The position numbers and the translations under genes are program-made. A stretch of 64,000 nt of DNA, taken from contig JAHBBC010000003.1 of the NCBI GenBank assembly GCA_019915015.1, positions 2,170,001 to 2,234,000 on the forward strand, read 5' to 3'. Below the pieces are notes generated by a model. It did not search any database. It was not told the DNA's origin and was given only the letters and a program-made list of their open reading frames with translations. Positions 33,901-43,438 of the stretch are shown piece by piece (position 1 is the stretch's first letter; each line of letters starts with the position of its first letter). Source of the DNA: Auriscalpium vulgare (Eukaryota; Basidiomycota; Agaricomycetes; Russulales; Auriscalpiaceae).

Positions 33901-36900
33901 CCAGACTATCGCGGATATGTGGTAGATATTCCTGAGACGGGTCTCGCATGCCTTGTAACGCACGAGGACGTGGCTGCTGGTGACGAGGAATCATTCGGTT
34001 ACTTAGCGCATGAGCGAATTAAAGCGTCGTGCATACCGTTTGATATGCCACATGAGCGACAGTCCGCGCGAGCTCGCCGCCGCCAACGCTGGATGTTGTA
34101 TGTCGCGTCGGCGTCCGCTGGCAGCTCCGCGCGCGGTAAACAAACCAGATTTCGATCTGGAGGGCGCGAATCGGTGAGCGCAATAGAGCGAAACGCTGCG
34201 CGCACCAAGGATTTGCGAAGGAAGCTTCCAAAGCCGGTAGTACTCGCGGTCAAGGTTAATGGACAGGTCGTACGCGCGCTGCTTGACACTGGCTCGATGG
34301 CAGATTTTGTGTCTACAACAATAGTTGATCAGCTGCGTCTGAAGACAGAAGTGCTAGCAAAGCCATTGCCTGTTCAGCTCGCTGTCCATGGTTCTCGCTC
34401 GAAGATAAATCGGAGCGCAACGGTGCACTTTGCGTACCAGGATATTGACTGTCAGCGTCGTTTCGACGTCGTGAATCTGGATAATTATGACATGATCCTG
34501 GGGACGCCGTTTATCTTCCAGCACCGCGTGATGGTTGGACTTAATCCTACGCGAGTGGCCATTGGCTCCGCGGAACCGCTTGAGATTAAAGGCGTGGAGG
34601 TTACCACTATTTCGTCAGCTGCAGCAGACGTTGCGGAGGATGCGTTTGAGCGTCTGCGTCAGCAATTGTACCGCGAAGCGTCGGATTTGCTGACTGACAC
34701 TGAGCGCACCGCGTTACCACCACTGCGGGAGATCAATCATATTATTCCCTTGATTGACGAGAAGAAAGTGTATCAGTGGCGACCATCCAAGTGCCCTGAG
34801 GCCATGCAGGCTCTCTGGCAGCGAAAGAAGGAAGCGTACCTCGAGTCGGGACGATGGCGTACAGCGACGGGCACCAACGCGATGCCAATGCTCATCCTGC
34901 GGAAACCGCCAAAGGCGGACGGGACTTTGCGCATACGCACTGTTGTTGACAAGCGCCAGCAGAACGCGAATACACGCAAGCTGGCAACGCCGCTACCAGA
35001 CATCGAGGCTATACTGCGTCGAGTGACGCGCCATAAGTATCGGAGTCTCATTGATGGCAAGGACGCCTACGAGCAAATCCGCGTAGAGCCGGATCACGTC
35101 TCGCGAACGCTGTTCACAACGCCAGATGGGACTATGGAAAGTCTTGTGCTTCAGATTGGAGACTGTAATGGCGGTGCAACATATCAGGCATTGATGAATC
35201 ATATCTTCGCGCCGTACATCGGAGTCTTCATGGATGTGTACCTGGATGATATTATCATTTATTCAGATACTGCGGAAGATCATATGAAGCACATACGGAT
35301 TTTGCTCGACGTGCTGCGAAAGAACAAGCTATACCTCAGCGCGGGGAAGATGCAGTTCTTTGCGCGCGAGCTGAAGATCCTAGGACATGTTATTGACGAG
35401 TACGGAATTGCGATGGACCCGCACAAGGTTGACTCGGTCGCAAACTGGAAGGTACCCACCAACAGTAATTTGCTGGGAAGCTTCTTAGGCGCGGTTGGGT
35501 ATTTGGCACCTAATTGTCATGGTCTTCGCATTCCTATGGGCATTCTCGAACCGCTTAAGAGCGCGAATCGGTCATGGAGTTGGACGGCGACGCACCAGCG
35601 AGCGTTCAATGAAATCAAGCAAGTCGTACATGCGTGGCGCGATCACCGTCGAGTGGCTCTAGATTATGGAGCAGACGCTGAAACAATTAACCTGGTGACG
35701 GATGCAAGCACCACAGGCGCAGCGGGATATGTTAGCCAAGGGAATGATCTTCAGACTGCGAAAATTGTGACATTCTGGTCAGGCAAATTTAATTCCGCAG
35801 AACAGAACTATCCAGTACATGAACAAGAGCTGCTTGCTATTGTTGAGTCCCTGAAACGATTCCGCGGCATACTTCACGGTGCAAAATTCCGCATCTGCAC
35901 GGACCATCAGGCACTCGAGCACTTCATGACGCAGAAGAACCTGTCGCCACGTCAGCATAGATGGTTAGACATCTTGAACGAGTTCGAGTTTGATATTGGG
36001 TACATACCTGGTCATACAAACGTAGTTGCCGACGCGCTGTCGCGGTTGTACAGCGACGAGCCGGCAGGTGTCGTGCGAGCACGCAGCGAGTACCTGTCGG
36101 ATGATCAGCGCGACGACGATGATGACGAGCCACCACCGCTCGCAAACATATATGACGTACCAATATACACTGGTCAGATGCTGCTGGCTGAGCTCGATGT
36201 CGCGCTGCGCCGGTCAAGTCGTCTTGCTGCGAAACCGCGCGACGACGGGTATTACCGTGGGTTGAAGCGGACGGAGGCAGTCAAGACGGTACCAACAGCT
36301 CCGGTGGCTAAGCGCTCGCGTCGCAAGCACAAAGCCGCGCAGCCCGCGGACACGTCGGAGGATGTGCCAGTTGTCTTGTCAAATACCGACGGAGACGGAG
36401 TGCTGAATAATCAGAACGCTGCAAGCGGGGAGGCCGAATCCGATAGACAAAGTCAGCATGAGGACCCACAGACCGAGGCTAATCCAGAGATCCACTTACC
36501 CGAGCTGATAATCACGAGCGAGTCGGGGGTGCCGCTCTTGCGGGAGGTCCGAGGTCGCTATGTGGAAGACCCTTTCTTTCGAAAGGTCGCCGCACAGCCA
36601 GAGCACTACAAGGACTTCCTGTTGGAGGCGGATTTAATTTTTAAGATCTACCGTGATGAGAAACGACTGTGCTTACCGGACATCCTTGTGGGGAGGCGGA
36701 GCGCCCGCGAGATCGCGATATCGCACGCGCACTCGTTGCTGGCTCACCTCGGAGCGTCCAAGACTTTAGACTACCTCAGAACGGAAGTCTGGTGGCCTGC
36801 AATGGCCAAGGATGTCGAAGATTTCTGCAGGTCATGTGTCGTGTGTGCGACGAGTAAATCGAGCACACAACAGCCAATGGGAAGGTTACGTACCCTGGAA

Positions 36901-39204
36901 GTACCCCGACGACCATGGCAGGCAATTGGCGTAGACTTCGTGGGCCCGCTCCCGCAGTCGTTGAATAGGCACGGAGCGTTTGATATGATCTGCGTGATCA
37001 TAGACCACTTAACGTCTATGGTACACTTAGTTCCGACGAAGCAGACTTACGGTGCAGTGCAAATTGCTGAGATACTCTTCGACAGCGTGTACAAATATCA
37101 CGGACTGCCTGAGAGAATCATCAGTGATCGAGACAGCCTGTTTACGAGCACTTTTTGGCAGAAATTGCACTCACTATTGAACGTCGAGCTCCGGTTGTCA
37201 TCAGCGTACCACCCGCAGACGGACGGGGCAACCGAGCGAGCTAACCGCACGATGACGCAGATGTTGCGTCAGTGCGTGGCCCCAGATCAGAAGGATTGGG
37301 TGTCCAAACTGCCGGCCATTGAATTTGCAATGAACTCGGCAAGGTCAGACACGACCGGATTTTCGCCGTTCTTCTTGAACTATGGCCGCATGCCGCGTCC
37401 GATGATATGGGATCTTGACACTGAATACCCGGGTGTCAGAAAGTTCGCGCTTAAGATAAAAGAAGCAATCTTGCGCGCCCACGATGCGATCATCGAGGCA
37501 CGCGTGCGCCAAACGGAGCAAGCAAATAAGAAGCGTCGGGACTCACCACTCCGAGTCGGCGACTTGGCCTATTTGTCGACAAAGAATTTGCGGCTGCCTA
37601 AGGCGCGAGCCCGCAAGCTTGTACCTAAATATCTAGGACCGTTTAGAATAACTGGCGAGCTCGAAAAGGGATCAACTTACCAACTCGAGCTTCCGGAGGA
37701 AATAAGGTCGCGCGGGGTACACAACGCGTTCCACGCCTCGTTGTTGCGTGCACATGTACCTAACGATGATAGGAAATTTCCGGGTCGTCAGTGGCACCAG
37801 GTGATAGGTATGACAGAGCCTGGCGAGTGGGCAGTCGACCGAATTATCTCTCATAGCGGTCAGGGCACGGACACGCAATTCGAGGTGCAATGGTCTACAG
37901 GCGACGTTACCTGGGCTTCTTACCACGAGGTAAAGCACCTCGTCGCACTTGAGGCGTACTGCGACGCGATGGGAATATCGCACGCGCGGTTCTTGCCTCG
38001 AGGACAGCCTGAACCGGATGGTATTCCGACAGTCGCGGTTTTCACCGTTGAAGACGCAATGTACGGGCGTCGGGAGCCCGGCTATCGACCCGGAGATGAA
38101 CTGATAGTGAGAGGGAATATAAGGAGTGAATTAGCGCGTCTGCGGAGCGAGCGACTCGGTCGAGAAGCTCACCCTACTCGCCGTGTTCCCTCGACTATCT
38201 CTCCTATGGCTCAGAACGCGCCTCACTTTTCTAACGAAGACCTTGCGCGCTGCCAGGAATACGCCGCAGACCTCCTCGAGTGGGCTCGAAGCGGAGGGCG
38301 CGAGCCGTACCCTGGCGAGCCTCCGCGCGGCTACGTTGACCGGTTTCGCGCCGTCAACGTCTACGCGCCCCTTCCGACCGATTACCCTCACCTGTTGAAC
38401 GGTCGTGAGTATTTCCATGGTAGACGTGATATATCTGATGCTTACTTGAGCCGCCGTCGCGCAGCGCCGCCGCCGAACACGTACTATGGCGCGCCGCCGC
38501 CGTGGTTCGACGCGCCGTTGCCACATGCGCCTCCGTTTGCCCTAGGTCCTTCCAGCGGTGTCCAGATGGACCCGGCGTCGTGGGGACGTCTTCTGGACTT
38601 CAAGGCCAACATGGCGGGCATGGAGCGTGGCGGCGGAGGTCGATATGGGGGCCCGCATCGCCGTGGCAACGGCGGTTGGCGCGAGTCGGACCGTCGTCTT
38701 CCCGGAGGCCCGCGCGGCGGAGCTTTGGCTCAGCGATTCGGCCGTCGCGACACGCAGCCGCAGCAGGGCGCTGGCGGATCGTTCAGGCGTCGTGGCGGAC
38801 AGAGAGGTGAATTTAACGCACCTCGACTTGATTTTCCCGAGTTCAGACCTTTTCTTCAGGGAATTATCGCTCTAGGCGAGGCCGCAGCGGCCGCTTCGGG
38901 GGCTCGACTCACCAGAACGACGCAGGAGGTGCCGGAGAGGCAGGACCCTCCAACCAGCAAGTCGTCGTCGAGAGTGAAGAAGTTTTCGAGCCCGCAGCCG
39001 CCCAGCTGTCGTACGAAGGCGCCGGCAACGGCGCTGACGAAGAATATGATGACGACGGCGACTACGTCGTCGATGACACACATGGGCCCGACGGAGGTTT
39101 CAGCGGTTGAGTCGTCGCTCAGCGTACAAGGTACGCCTTTCCGAGCAAGGCGGGAGGGCGAATGTAACGCCCGCGCGCCGACTCACCTCAGTTCCCGCCG
39201 CTGA
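30937..39204 (+). CDS. Retrotransposon Gag-Pol polyprotein, single frame
   Basis: One 2755-codon frame, ATG 30937, with no frameshift between gag and pol. Residues 1-540 are charged and disordered; about 545-720 form the retrotransposon gag domain. A CCHC zinc knuckle starts at Cys805. The protease has LLDTGS with Asp1117. Reverse transcriptase has Asp1373 and YLDD with Asp1437-Asp1438. RNase H begins near Asp1589 (TDAS). Integrase has an HHCC zinc-binding region near 1930-1975 and catalytic Asp2000, Asp2064 and Glu2100, with 35 residues between the last two. A GPY/F-like module (KYLGPFRITG) and a chromodomain-like segment (about 2296-2345) follow. Roughly 400 further residues, rich in Arg, Gly and Pro, run on, and the stop codon falls inside the 3' LTR at 39202-39204. 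All catalytic residues checked are present. Confidence 0.96.
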   Translation: MSKRTTASQKKGKSVQSVPSETTRKRLLEDDPELVRAKDAAEEKGGVKEDSHVRAHRAASTAGASSVRAERSHGTAQLASRWGVGDRGPTQSGGRVTRSFASVLRGGSPAAGVAVTRGAAPISTRRPALPKPAPGSGTQGRNKPVSAPREAVQPARQSAAPVAIVPTQVGDTGAHEKGGEGDVPAPTMMTDTDAQSTDVETNASEQVEEVERYERDFGAKVSVGRSRRVPQYKVNTVNIKDLDNSQFFQSWFDLSLDKDTLGTIPSSWILPAAATQVKIEEVEPDLSSLSASDLSTASDSGADAALDSGDMAWSDSEEEAQLEEAIRRSRLQSMAVIVEVKDEEPPAGPSLAARAAGSKSKATKSMKSEPRSNASTDSYRTKKRKGKKVDPQERGPEYLSFIRDFSKAPAATPPRPQDSVPRFNQRPANKYVREESQVPDGTWFHKPPARQTFGRKLSVVSEDDSSSDDSSYNGPTESDSSRASSPAPGDRTPPPPSPPPSSSSSDSSSSSDSSEGHRKKKKKSRKAKKEAKRRARKAKTALKGIQVKTPATYEGTPDLDTLDQFCYEFETWTELYELDDQLAVKLIKNFLSGTASQFFMKHVAKRREEWTIQLIYEGLFDYCFPQDFKRRLREQLMSSVQGKDKVRDFVRDLESLATRFPDVTHQQLVQIFWKGVHQYIRFALIEKGLNPESTPLPKLVKHASRSEAAHESLKAENADRGGTYSVPGRRWGRFATRASGPEVNHMKPTAGRSESKPKDKPRERAPTDRREGRWRSAPRPRTENRWEQPRLSREEQNQLRAEGKCFNCKETGHEARNCPKRQTARAPRGARGVHTGSVRLADVDKLADRARGVDITVNSVNITGYPSPEPEGSELETSSTEATARFICELFQRYYDPDEAMRAGREPHERFTALFMGDGYEVTDWLTGERVYDVMDADLAEPDTLVHKVVRRGIQDFQNWPIPVRIKAKAQKYVSDRGYPGPLLIQVLPDYRGYVVDIPETGLACLVTHEDVAAGDEESFGYLAHERIKASCIPFDMPHERQSARARRRQRWMLYVASASAGSSARGKQTRFRSGGRESVSAIERNAARTKDLRRKLPKPVVLAVKVNGQVVRALLDTGSMADFVSTTIVDQLRLKTEVLAKPLPVQLAVHGSRSKINRSATVHFAYQDIDCQRRFDVVNLDNYDMILGTPFIFQHRVMVGLNPTRVAIGSAEPLEIKGVEVTTISSAAADVAEDAFERLRQQLYREASDLLTDTERTALPPLREINHIIPLIDEKKVYQWRPSKCPEAMQALWQRKKEAYLESGRWRTATGTNAMPMLILRKPPKADGTLRIRTVVDKRQQNANTRKLATPLPDIEAILRRVTRHKYRSLIDGKDAYEQIRVEPDHVSRTLFTTPDGTMESLVLQIGDCNGGATYQALMNHIFAPYIGVFMDVYLDDIIIYSDTAEDHMKHIRILLDVLRKNKLYLSAGKMQFFARELKILGHVIDEYGIAMDPHKVDSVANWKVPTNSNLLGSFLGAVGYLAPNCHGLRIPMGILEPLKSANRSWSWTATHQRAFNEIKQVVHAWRDHRRVALDYGADAETINLVTDASTTGAAGYVSQGNDLQTAKIVTFWSGKFNSAEQNYPVHEQELLAIVESLKRFRGILHGAKFRICTDHQALEHFMTQKNLSPRQHRWLDILNEFEFDIGYIPGHTNVVADALSRLYSDEPAGVVRARSEYLSDDQRDDDDDEPPPLANIYDVPIYTGQMLLAELDVALRRSSRLAAKPRDDGYYRGLKRTEAVKTVPTAPVAKRSRRKHKAAQPADTSEDVPVVLSNTDGDGVLNNQNAASGEAESDRQSQHEDPQTEANPEIHLPELIITSESGVPLLREVRGRYVEDPFFRKVAAQPEHYKDFLLEADLIFKIYRDEKRLCLPDILVGRRSAREIAISHAHSLLAHLGASKTLDYLRTEVWWPAMAKDVEDFCRSCVVCATSKSSTQQPMGRLRTLEVPRRPWQAIGVDFVGPLPQSLNRHGAFDMICVIIDHLTSMVHLVPTKQTYGAVQIAEILFDSVYKYHGLPERIISDRDSLFTSTFWQKLHSLLNVELRLSSAYHPQTDGATERANRTMTQMLRQCVAPDQKDWVSKLPAIEFAMNSARSDTTGFSPFFLNYGRMPRPMIWDLDTEYPGVRKFALKIKEAILRAHDAIIEARVRQTEQANKKRRDSPLRVGDLAYLSTKNLRLPKARARKLVPKYLGPFRITGELEKGSTYQLELPEEIRSRGVHNAFHASLLRAHVPNDDRKFPGRQWHQVIGMTEPGEWAVDRIISHSGQGTDTQFEVQWSTGDVTWASYHEVKHLVALEAYCDAMGISHARFLPRGQPEPDGIPTVAVFTVEDAMYGRREPGYRPGDELIVRGNIRSELARLRSERLGREAHPTRRVPSTISPMAQNAPHFSNEDLARCQEYAADLLEWARSGGREPYPGEPPRGYVDRFRAVNVYAPLPTDYPHLLNGREYFHGRRDISDAYLSRRRAAPPPNTYYGAPPPWFDAPLPHAPPFALGPSSGVQMDPASWGRLLDFKANMAGMERGGGGRYGGPHRRGNGGWRESDRRLPGGPRGGALAQRFGRRDTQPQQGAGGSFRRRGGQRGEFNAPRLDFPEFRPFLQGIIALGEAAAAASGARLTRTTQEVPERQDPPTSKSSSRVKKFSSPQPPSCRTKAPATALTKNMMTTATTSSMTHMGPTEVSAVESSLSVQGTPFRARREGECNARAPTHLSSRR
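39143..39162 (+). other. Polypurine tract-like sequence
   Basis: A purine-rich run (core GGCGGGAGGGCGAA) ends at the first base of the 3' LTR, the expected place for the plus-strand primer. It is also translated as part of the long polyprotein frame. Confidence 0.6.
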
Positions 39205-39460
39205 CTCCTCGTTTCGGCAGGAGTTGCGTGTCCGCCTCCCGGCGGACTCGTTATCACCCGGAAATCAGTAGATTAGTAAGTAGTATACATAGCTAGCTAC
39301 GTGTTTGTATCTAGCTAGACTCTCTTGAACCCGAACTTTCCCCCACTCTGTTCTGGTTTGACTGAACTCTCTTCCTTGCAACCCGTGTTCTAACAGCTAC
39401 TCTCGAACATCTTCAAGCACACAAGCATCAAGATTAGCTCGAGAGGCCGTTAGTCTCACA
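39163..39460 (+). repeat. 3' LTR
   Basis: 298 bp, TGTAACGCC...GTCTCACA, reading identical to the 5' LTR. The polyprotein stop lies 40 bp into it. Confidence 0.95.
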
Positions 39461-39465
39461 CGGGC
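39461..39465. repeat. Target-site duplication, right copy (CGGGC)
   Basis: Matches 30510-30514. Confidence 0.9.
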
Positions 39466-39831
39466 CCTCGTTCACACTCTGTTCCTGGCCCATGCAGCTA
39501 CAGTATCAAGTCGAGGGCTTGTACAACCGTTCGCCGTTCGCCGCTGTGCGTCACTTCCGATAGGACGAGATGGCCAGCGGTAGATGGGCATCTCGCTCGA
39601 ACTCTGATCACGGACCGGAAGCCAGGGGCGTACGGAAAGTCAAGGCTGGGAAGCACCAGTACTCCGAGGAGCCGTGCTTCGTCGTGAAATTTGCTGTCTT
39701 CTGTTGTAACTCGAAGGTCGGCCATGCTCTAGAATCATGCCGGTAAGTCTCTCAATCTCGAAGCTGGCTCTGCCCTCTGCTTCTCTACTATCAGGTGCGA
39801 TCTCGATTCGACATCTACGGCTATCGTCTGA
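39466..39831 (+). pseudogene. Host gene of unknown function, 3' part, beyond the retrotransposon
   Basis: Directly after the second CGGGC the phase left open at 30514 continues: PSFTLCSWPMQLQYQ. The frame then meets TAG at about 39559. A 54-nt intron from GTCGAG to GATAG would remove that stop and keep the frame, which stays open through DEMASGRWASRSNSDHG to KVGHALESC at 39742. A clear intron (GTAAGT at 39743 to TCAG at 39794) joins in phase to CDLDSTSTAIV and TGA at 39829-39831. No domain is recognised; four cysteines lie in the last 40 residues. The 54-nt intron has a weak donor, so the true end could be the earlier TAG. Confidence 0.42.
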
Positions 39832-40776
39832 ACGTCATTTCTTGACATGCTCATACTCGTCAGATGTCAGCGTCCCCCCTCCAAGTCTATTAATTACTTA
39901 TTCGGCGCCACCGTGGGGGAAACTTCCTGTGGCTTGTTGAATAGGATCCGATGTGAAGTGCGCTCATAGAGAATTTGCGATAAGGGCGTCGTCAAGGACG
40001 ACGAGCGAGAATGGGATTCTCGAGAGGTGCGCGCTCATTCGCTGGGAGCCGGTACCTTTAGAGACTGTATTCTGAATTACTCAATTTCTTCGCTCCGGAC
40101 CCTGTCCATGTCAGGATCTCCGACGTACCCGTCAAGCCTCACATTCGACAACAACATCAGAGTTACAGCATGATGATGCCATGAACATGCTCGACAATGG
40201 CTCGACGCTCGACAAGTCTTGCTAGATTGCTGCTATAGTGCTGCTTGCTGACTCGAACGAAGGCTCTGATACCACAAGTGACATCTGTATGTGCAATTGC
40301 CAACCAACGGACATCGAGACTTCCTGACTTCTTCCTCCTCCGCATTTGCGCACGTGGCCCAAAATGGCAGGTGCAGTCAGCTGGCCTCGTTTCCTTGCAA
40401 CCCGACGACGCCGTTTCTCCCTTCACCGTCTTTGGGAAGGAACGCACCCACGGTCCCGACCACCCGTCATACACGTAACAACCGGAAACTGTCGCAGAAA
40501 TCTCGCTAGCTTTCCCCGCGTATCGGTGACCACAGCTCGTGAAACATCCTTACTCCTAGTAACTACGACAATCCTGGCGGTGGCATTATGGTGAGTATTT
40601 AAGCCCCCCACGCGATTTCAGGATCCCTCACGACTGAACTCTCGCCCTCTAGTCAGACCTGATTCCGTTGAACGGCTGTGTCGCTGTCCTGTTTCCTTCT
40701 TTCTGACCAGGCGTCATTCCCTTCTTTCTATCTTGGCCGTGCCCACCTTCTTTTTAGTCTTCCATCCGTCGACACA
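39832..40776. other. Intergenic region and promoter of modular secreted protein A
   Basis: About 945 bp. TATTTAAG at about 40596-40603 could be the TATA element of the next gene. It is followed by a CT-rich leader (40640-40775) typical of strongly expressed fungal genes. Small open frames around 40245-40600 are judged to be chance. Confidence 0.45.
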
Positions 40777-43438
40777 ATGCTGAGCAAGTCGTACGCCGTG
40801 TTCGTGGCGTTGGCCATCGCATCTTTGTCCCAGCCGGTGCTGGGACGCGAGAGATGGCTGCAGCGGGACAACCATCCTGTCTTTCTGGGTCGTCGCCTAT
40901 CTAGCCGGGAGCACCCTACAGTGCTTGACCAGCTCGCCGCCTTTGATCCTGCCACGAAGGCATCCGTCCAGATGGGCACACGGGCAAACACTTCGCCGTT
41001 CGGCACGTCAGCGTAAGTCTTGCTCGTGATCGGCAGGTGATGCCTAACTTGCTTAACCCTCAGCACACGCAAGAGGCGAAACAATCAGTCTTCCGGCTCG
41101 TCCGAGGACTCAAACAACGTCAACAGTGATTCTTTCAACCTCGAAGATCTTCTCAACGGCCTTAACGACAACAACGACGACGAAGAGGTGGTCGAGGAAG
41201 TCGAGGAGACTGAAGAGATCGACTCTGAGGGATTTGATGAGTTTGATGGATCATCTATGTAAGCAGCAATTGGAGCGAATGCGAAACTCATTCTAAACTC
41301 CTCCGTTTCGTCTGCGCTTAGCATCCAGAGGATGAAGAGGCGGAGCAGTGCTCCGTTCGCCGGATTGGACGAATCCGGAGACTCCGAGAATTCCGGTGAT
41401 CTCAACATCAATGACCTACTCAATGATCTTGACAGCAACAATCTTGATCAAGAAGAAGTAGTGGAAGAGGTCGACGAGTTTGTTGAAAGCGAGGAGTCTG
41501 ATGGGCTCGATAACTCCGACATCTCTGACCTCCTCGACGGATCCAACGTATCTGACCTTTTCGACAACTCAGACGATTTCTCGAACCTCCTTGGCCGGTC
41601 TGATGTCTCCTCTGTGCGTACCTCACGGCGGCCCACATGTACAATGAAGAGTCTAATCGTCTTCCTTCCAGGGCCTCAATGCCGTCACTGTCACCGCCAG
41701 CGTAACATCTCTTGCCACCGGCACCATCTCAAGCCCCTCCGCCGCCGTCACCGTCGTTTCTGGTGACTCCAGTGATCTCGGCGACTTTGGGTCCTGCTCG
41801 GTGCCGCAGATCGAATTCGGCGTCGGTTTTGACAACCGCAAGGAAACCAGCTTCCAGCCTGTAGATGAGAGTTAGTATCGACTTTTGACCTGGCGAGGGC
41901 GTGTAGTTGACACAGACTAGAATCGTTCGACCACAGTTCGGCTGATAACATCGACATCATCACGCAGTTCATTTGCGACACGCTTACGAACTCCTGCGGT
42001 GCCGATCAAACCGCGAAGGACACATGCGCTCAAGCGGAAGCGGCTGCCGACGCCCAGACTGCGAAGACCGGTGCTCAGGCTGACGGTGAGGCGCACATCT
42101 CCGGTATTAAGGGAGGTTCTCATCCTTCAAGTATCCTTTAGCGTTCAATGCTGCGTTTGGCATCCAGACCAATTTCGCTTCAATCCAGGCCATCGACGAC
42201 CAAGGCAACGTCGTCAGTGGTTCTGGCGCAAGCGCTAGCGCCGCTGTCACGACTGCCGCTGCTGCCGCTACCACCGCTGCTGCCCAGGCTGTCTCGTCTG
42301 CCGCTGCTGTGGCTCCTCCCGCCGCTACCGCCACGGCCTCTGCTGCTCAAGCCACGGCTGCCGCGGCATCTACTCTGGCCGCTGGAGACTTCGGGTCGTG
42401 CTCTGTGCCCCAGATCAAGTTTGGCGTGGGCTTTGACAACAGGAAGGAGACGAGCTTCGAGCCTGCAGATCAGAGTGAGTCGGTAGTTCGCCCGAACATC
42501 GCGAACATCGCGCTCAAACCGTGGATCGTAGCGTCGTTTAACCACGGTTCCGCTGACAACATCGACATCATCACCAAGTTTATCTGCGACACTTTGACGA
42601 ACAGCTGCGGAGCTGATCAGGCAGCCAAGGACGCTTGCACTCAAGCCGAGGCTGCTGCTGATACGCAGACGGCCAAGACGGGAGCTCAGGCTGATGGTTC
42701 GTGCCCGCCTCCGCAGTCTCAGATACAGCGATTTGACTAACTGTTGCCTCATTGTTGCAGCTTTCAACGCGGTGTTCGGAATCACAACCAACTTCGCGGC
42801 TGTCGCGGCGATCGATGACCAGGGTAATGTTGTCGCAGGAACCGGCAGTGCAAGCGCCGCTCAACCCGCTGCTGCTTCAGCCGCTCCTGCTGCTGCTACT
42901 CCTACCGCCGCTCCTACCGCCGCTCCCGCTGCTGCTACTCCTGCCGCTGCACCTGCCTCTGCCGCGTCGGCATCATCAGCGGTTGGCAATTTCGGGTCCT
43001 GCTCTGTCCCTGAGATCCAGTTCGGCGTTGGGTTTGATGGCCGCAAGGAGACTAGCTTTGAGCCAGTCGATCAAAGTGCGTCCGCCCACTGATGCCTGCG
43101 AGCGGGCTTAATGACACCTTCCTGCTGCAGAGTCCTTCAACCACGGCTCTGCCGACAATATCGCTGTCATCACACAGTCCATCTGTGACACCCTCACGAA
43201 CTCTTGCAAAGCAGACCAGACAGCGAAGGATACCTGCGCGTCAGCGCAGACGGCTGCCAATGGAGCGACTGCGAAGACTGGGTCCCAAGCTGATGGTATA
43301 TTCCCCTCCGCCGCATCGGCTTGTGGCCGCTCCTGAACTTCATTATGTGTAGCCTTCAATGCGGTCTTTGGCATCACGACGAACTTCGCAGCTGTCGCTG
43401 AGGTCGACAACAATGGTCAGGTGGTGGCCTCCGCTTGA
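40777..43438 (+). CDS. Secreted modular protein A: acidic repeats plus three Cys modules
   Basis: Ten exons join in frame to 716 residues. Residues 1-23 are a signal peptide (LSKSYAVFVALAIASLSQPVLG). Two related acidic repeats follow, each starting just after a basic site (RKRR, MKRR) and each containing a DLLN motif and a Glu-rich EEVVEEV core. The remainder is three modules of about 95 residues. Each has GSCSVP(Q/E)I, FGVGFD(N/G)RKETSF(Q/E)P, ADNI, an ICDTLTNSC pair, AKD(T/A)C and AFNA(A/V)FGI(T/Q)TNFA, giving four cysteines per module, joined by Ala/Thr/Pro-rich linkers. Introns fall at the same two phase-1 sites in every module, so the gene grew by duplication of exon pairs. I do not recognise a named family. 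The basic sites suggest Kex2 processing. A related gene lies at 53617-55945. Confidence 0.82.

Larger units (their letters stand above)
30515..39460 (+). mobile_element. Complete Ty3/gypsy LTR retrotransposon, chromovirus type
   Basis: An 8946-bp element with two 298-bp LTRs that match base for base as read (TGTAAC...CTCACA), flanking CGGGC duplications, one gag-pol frame, and a purine-rich tract before the 3' LTR. Domain order in the frame is gag, CCHC knuckle, protease, reverse transcriptase, RNase H, integrase, chromodomain-like segment. RT before integrase places it in Ty3/gypsy (Metaviridae). Identical LTRs and an intact frame imply a very recent insertion that could still be active. No standard tRNA primer-binding site is evident after the 5' LTR, where the sequence is T-rich. 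The element lies inside an apparent host coding sequence. Confidence 0.96.

Noticed and set aside
39545..39562. 18-nt GTGCGT...TAG segment as an intron in the disrupted host gene
   Set aside because: Too short to be spliced; a 54-nt alternative starting at GTCGAG is more plausible, though its donor is weak.
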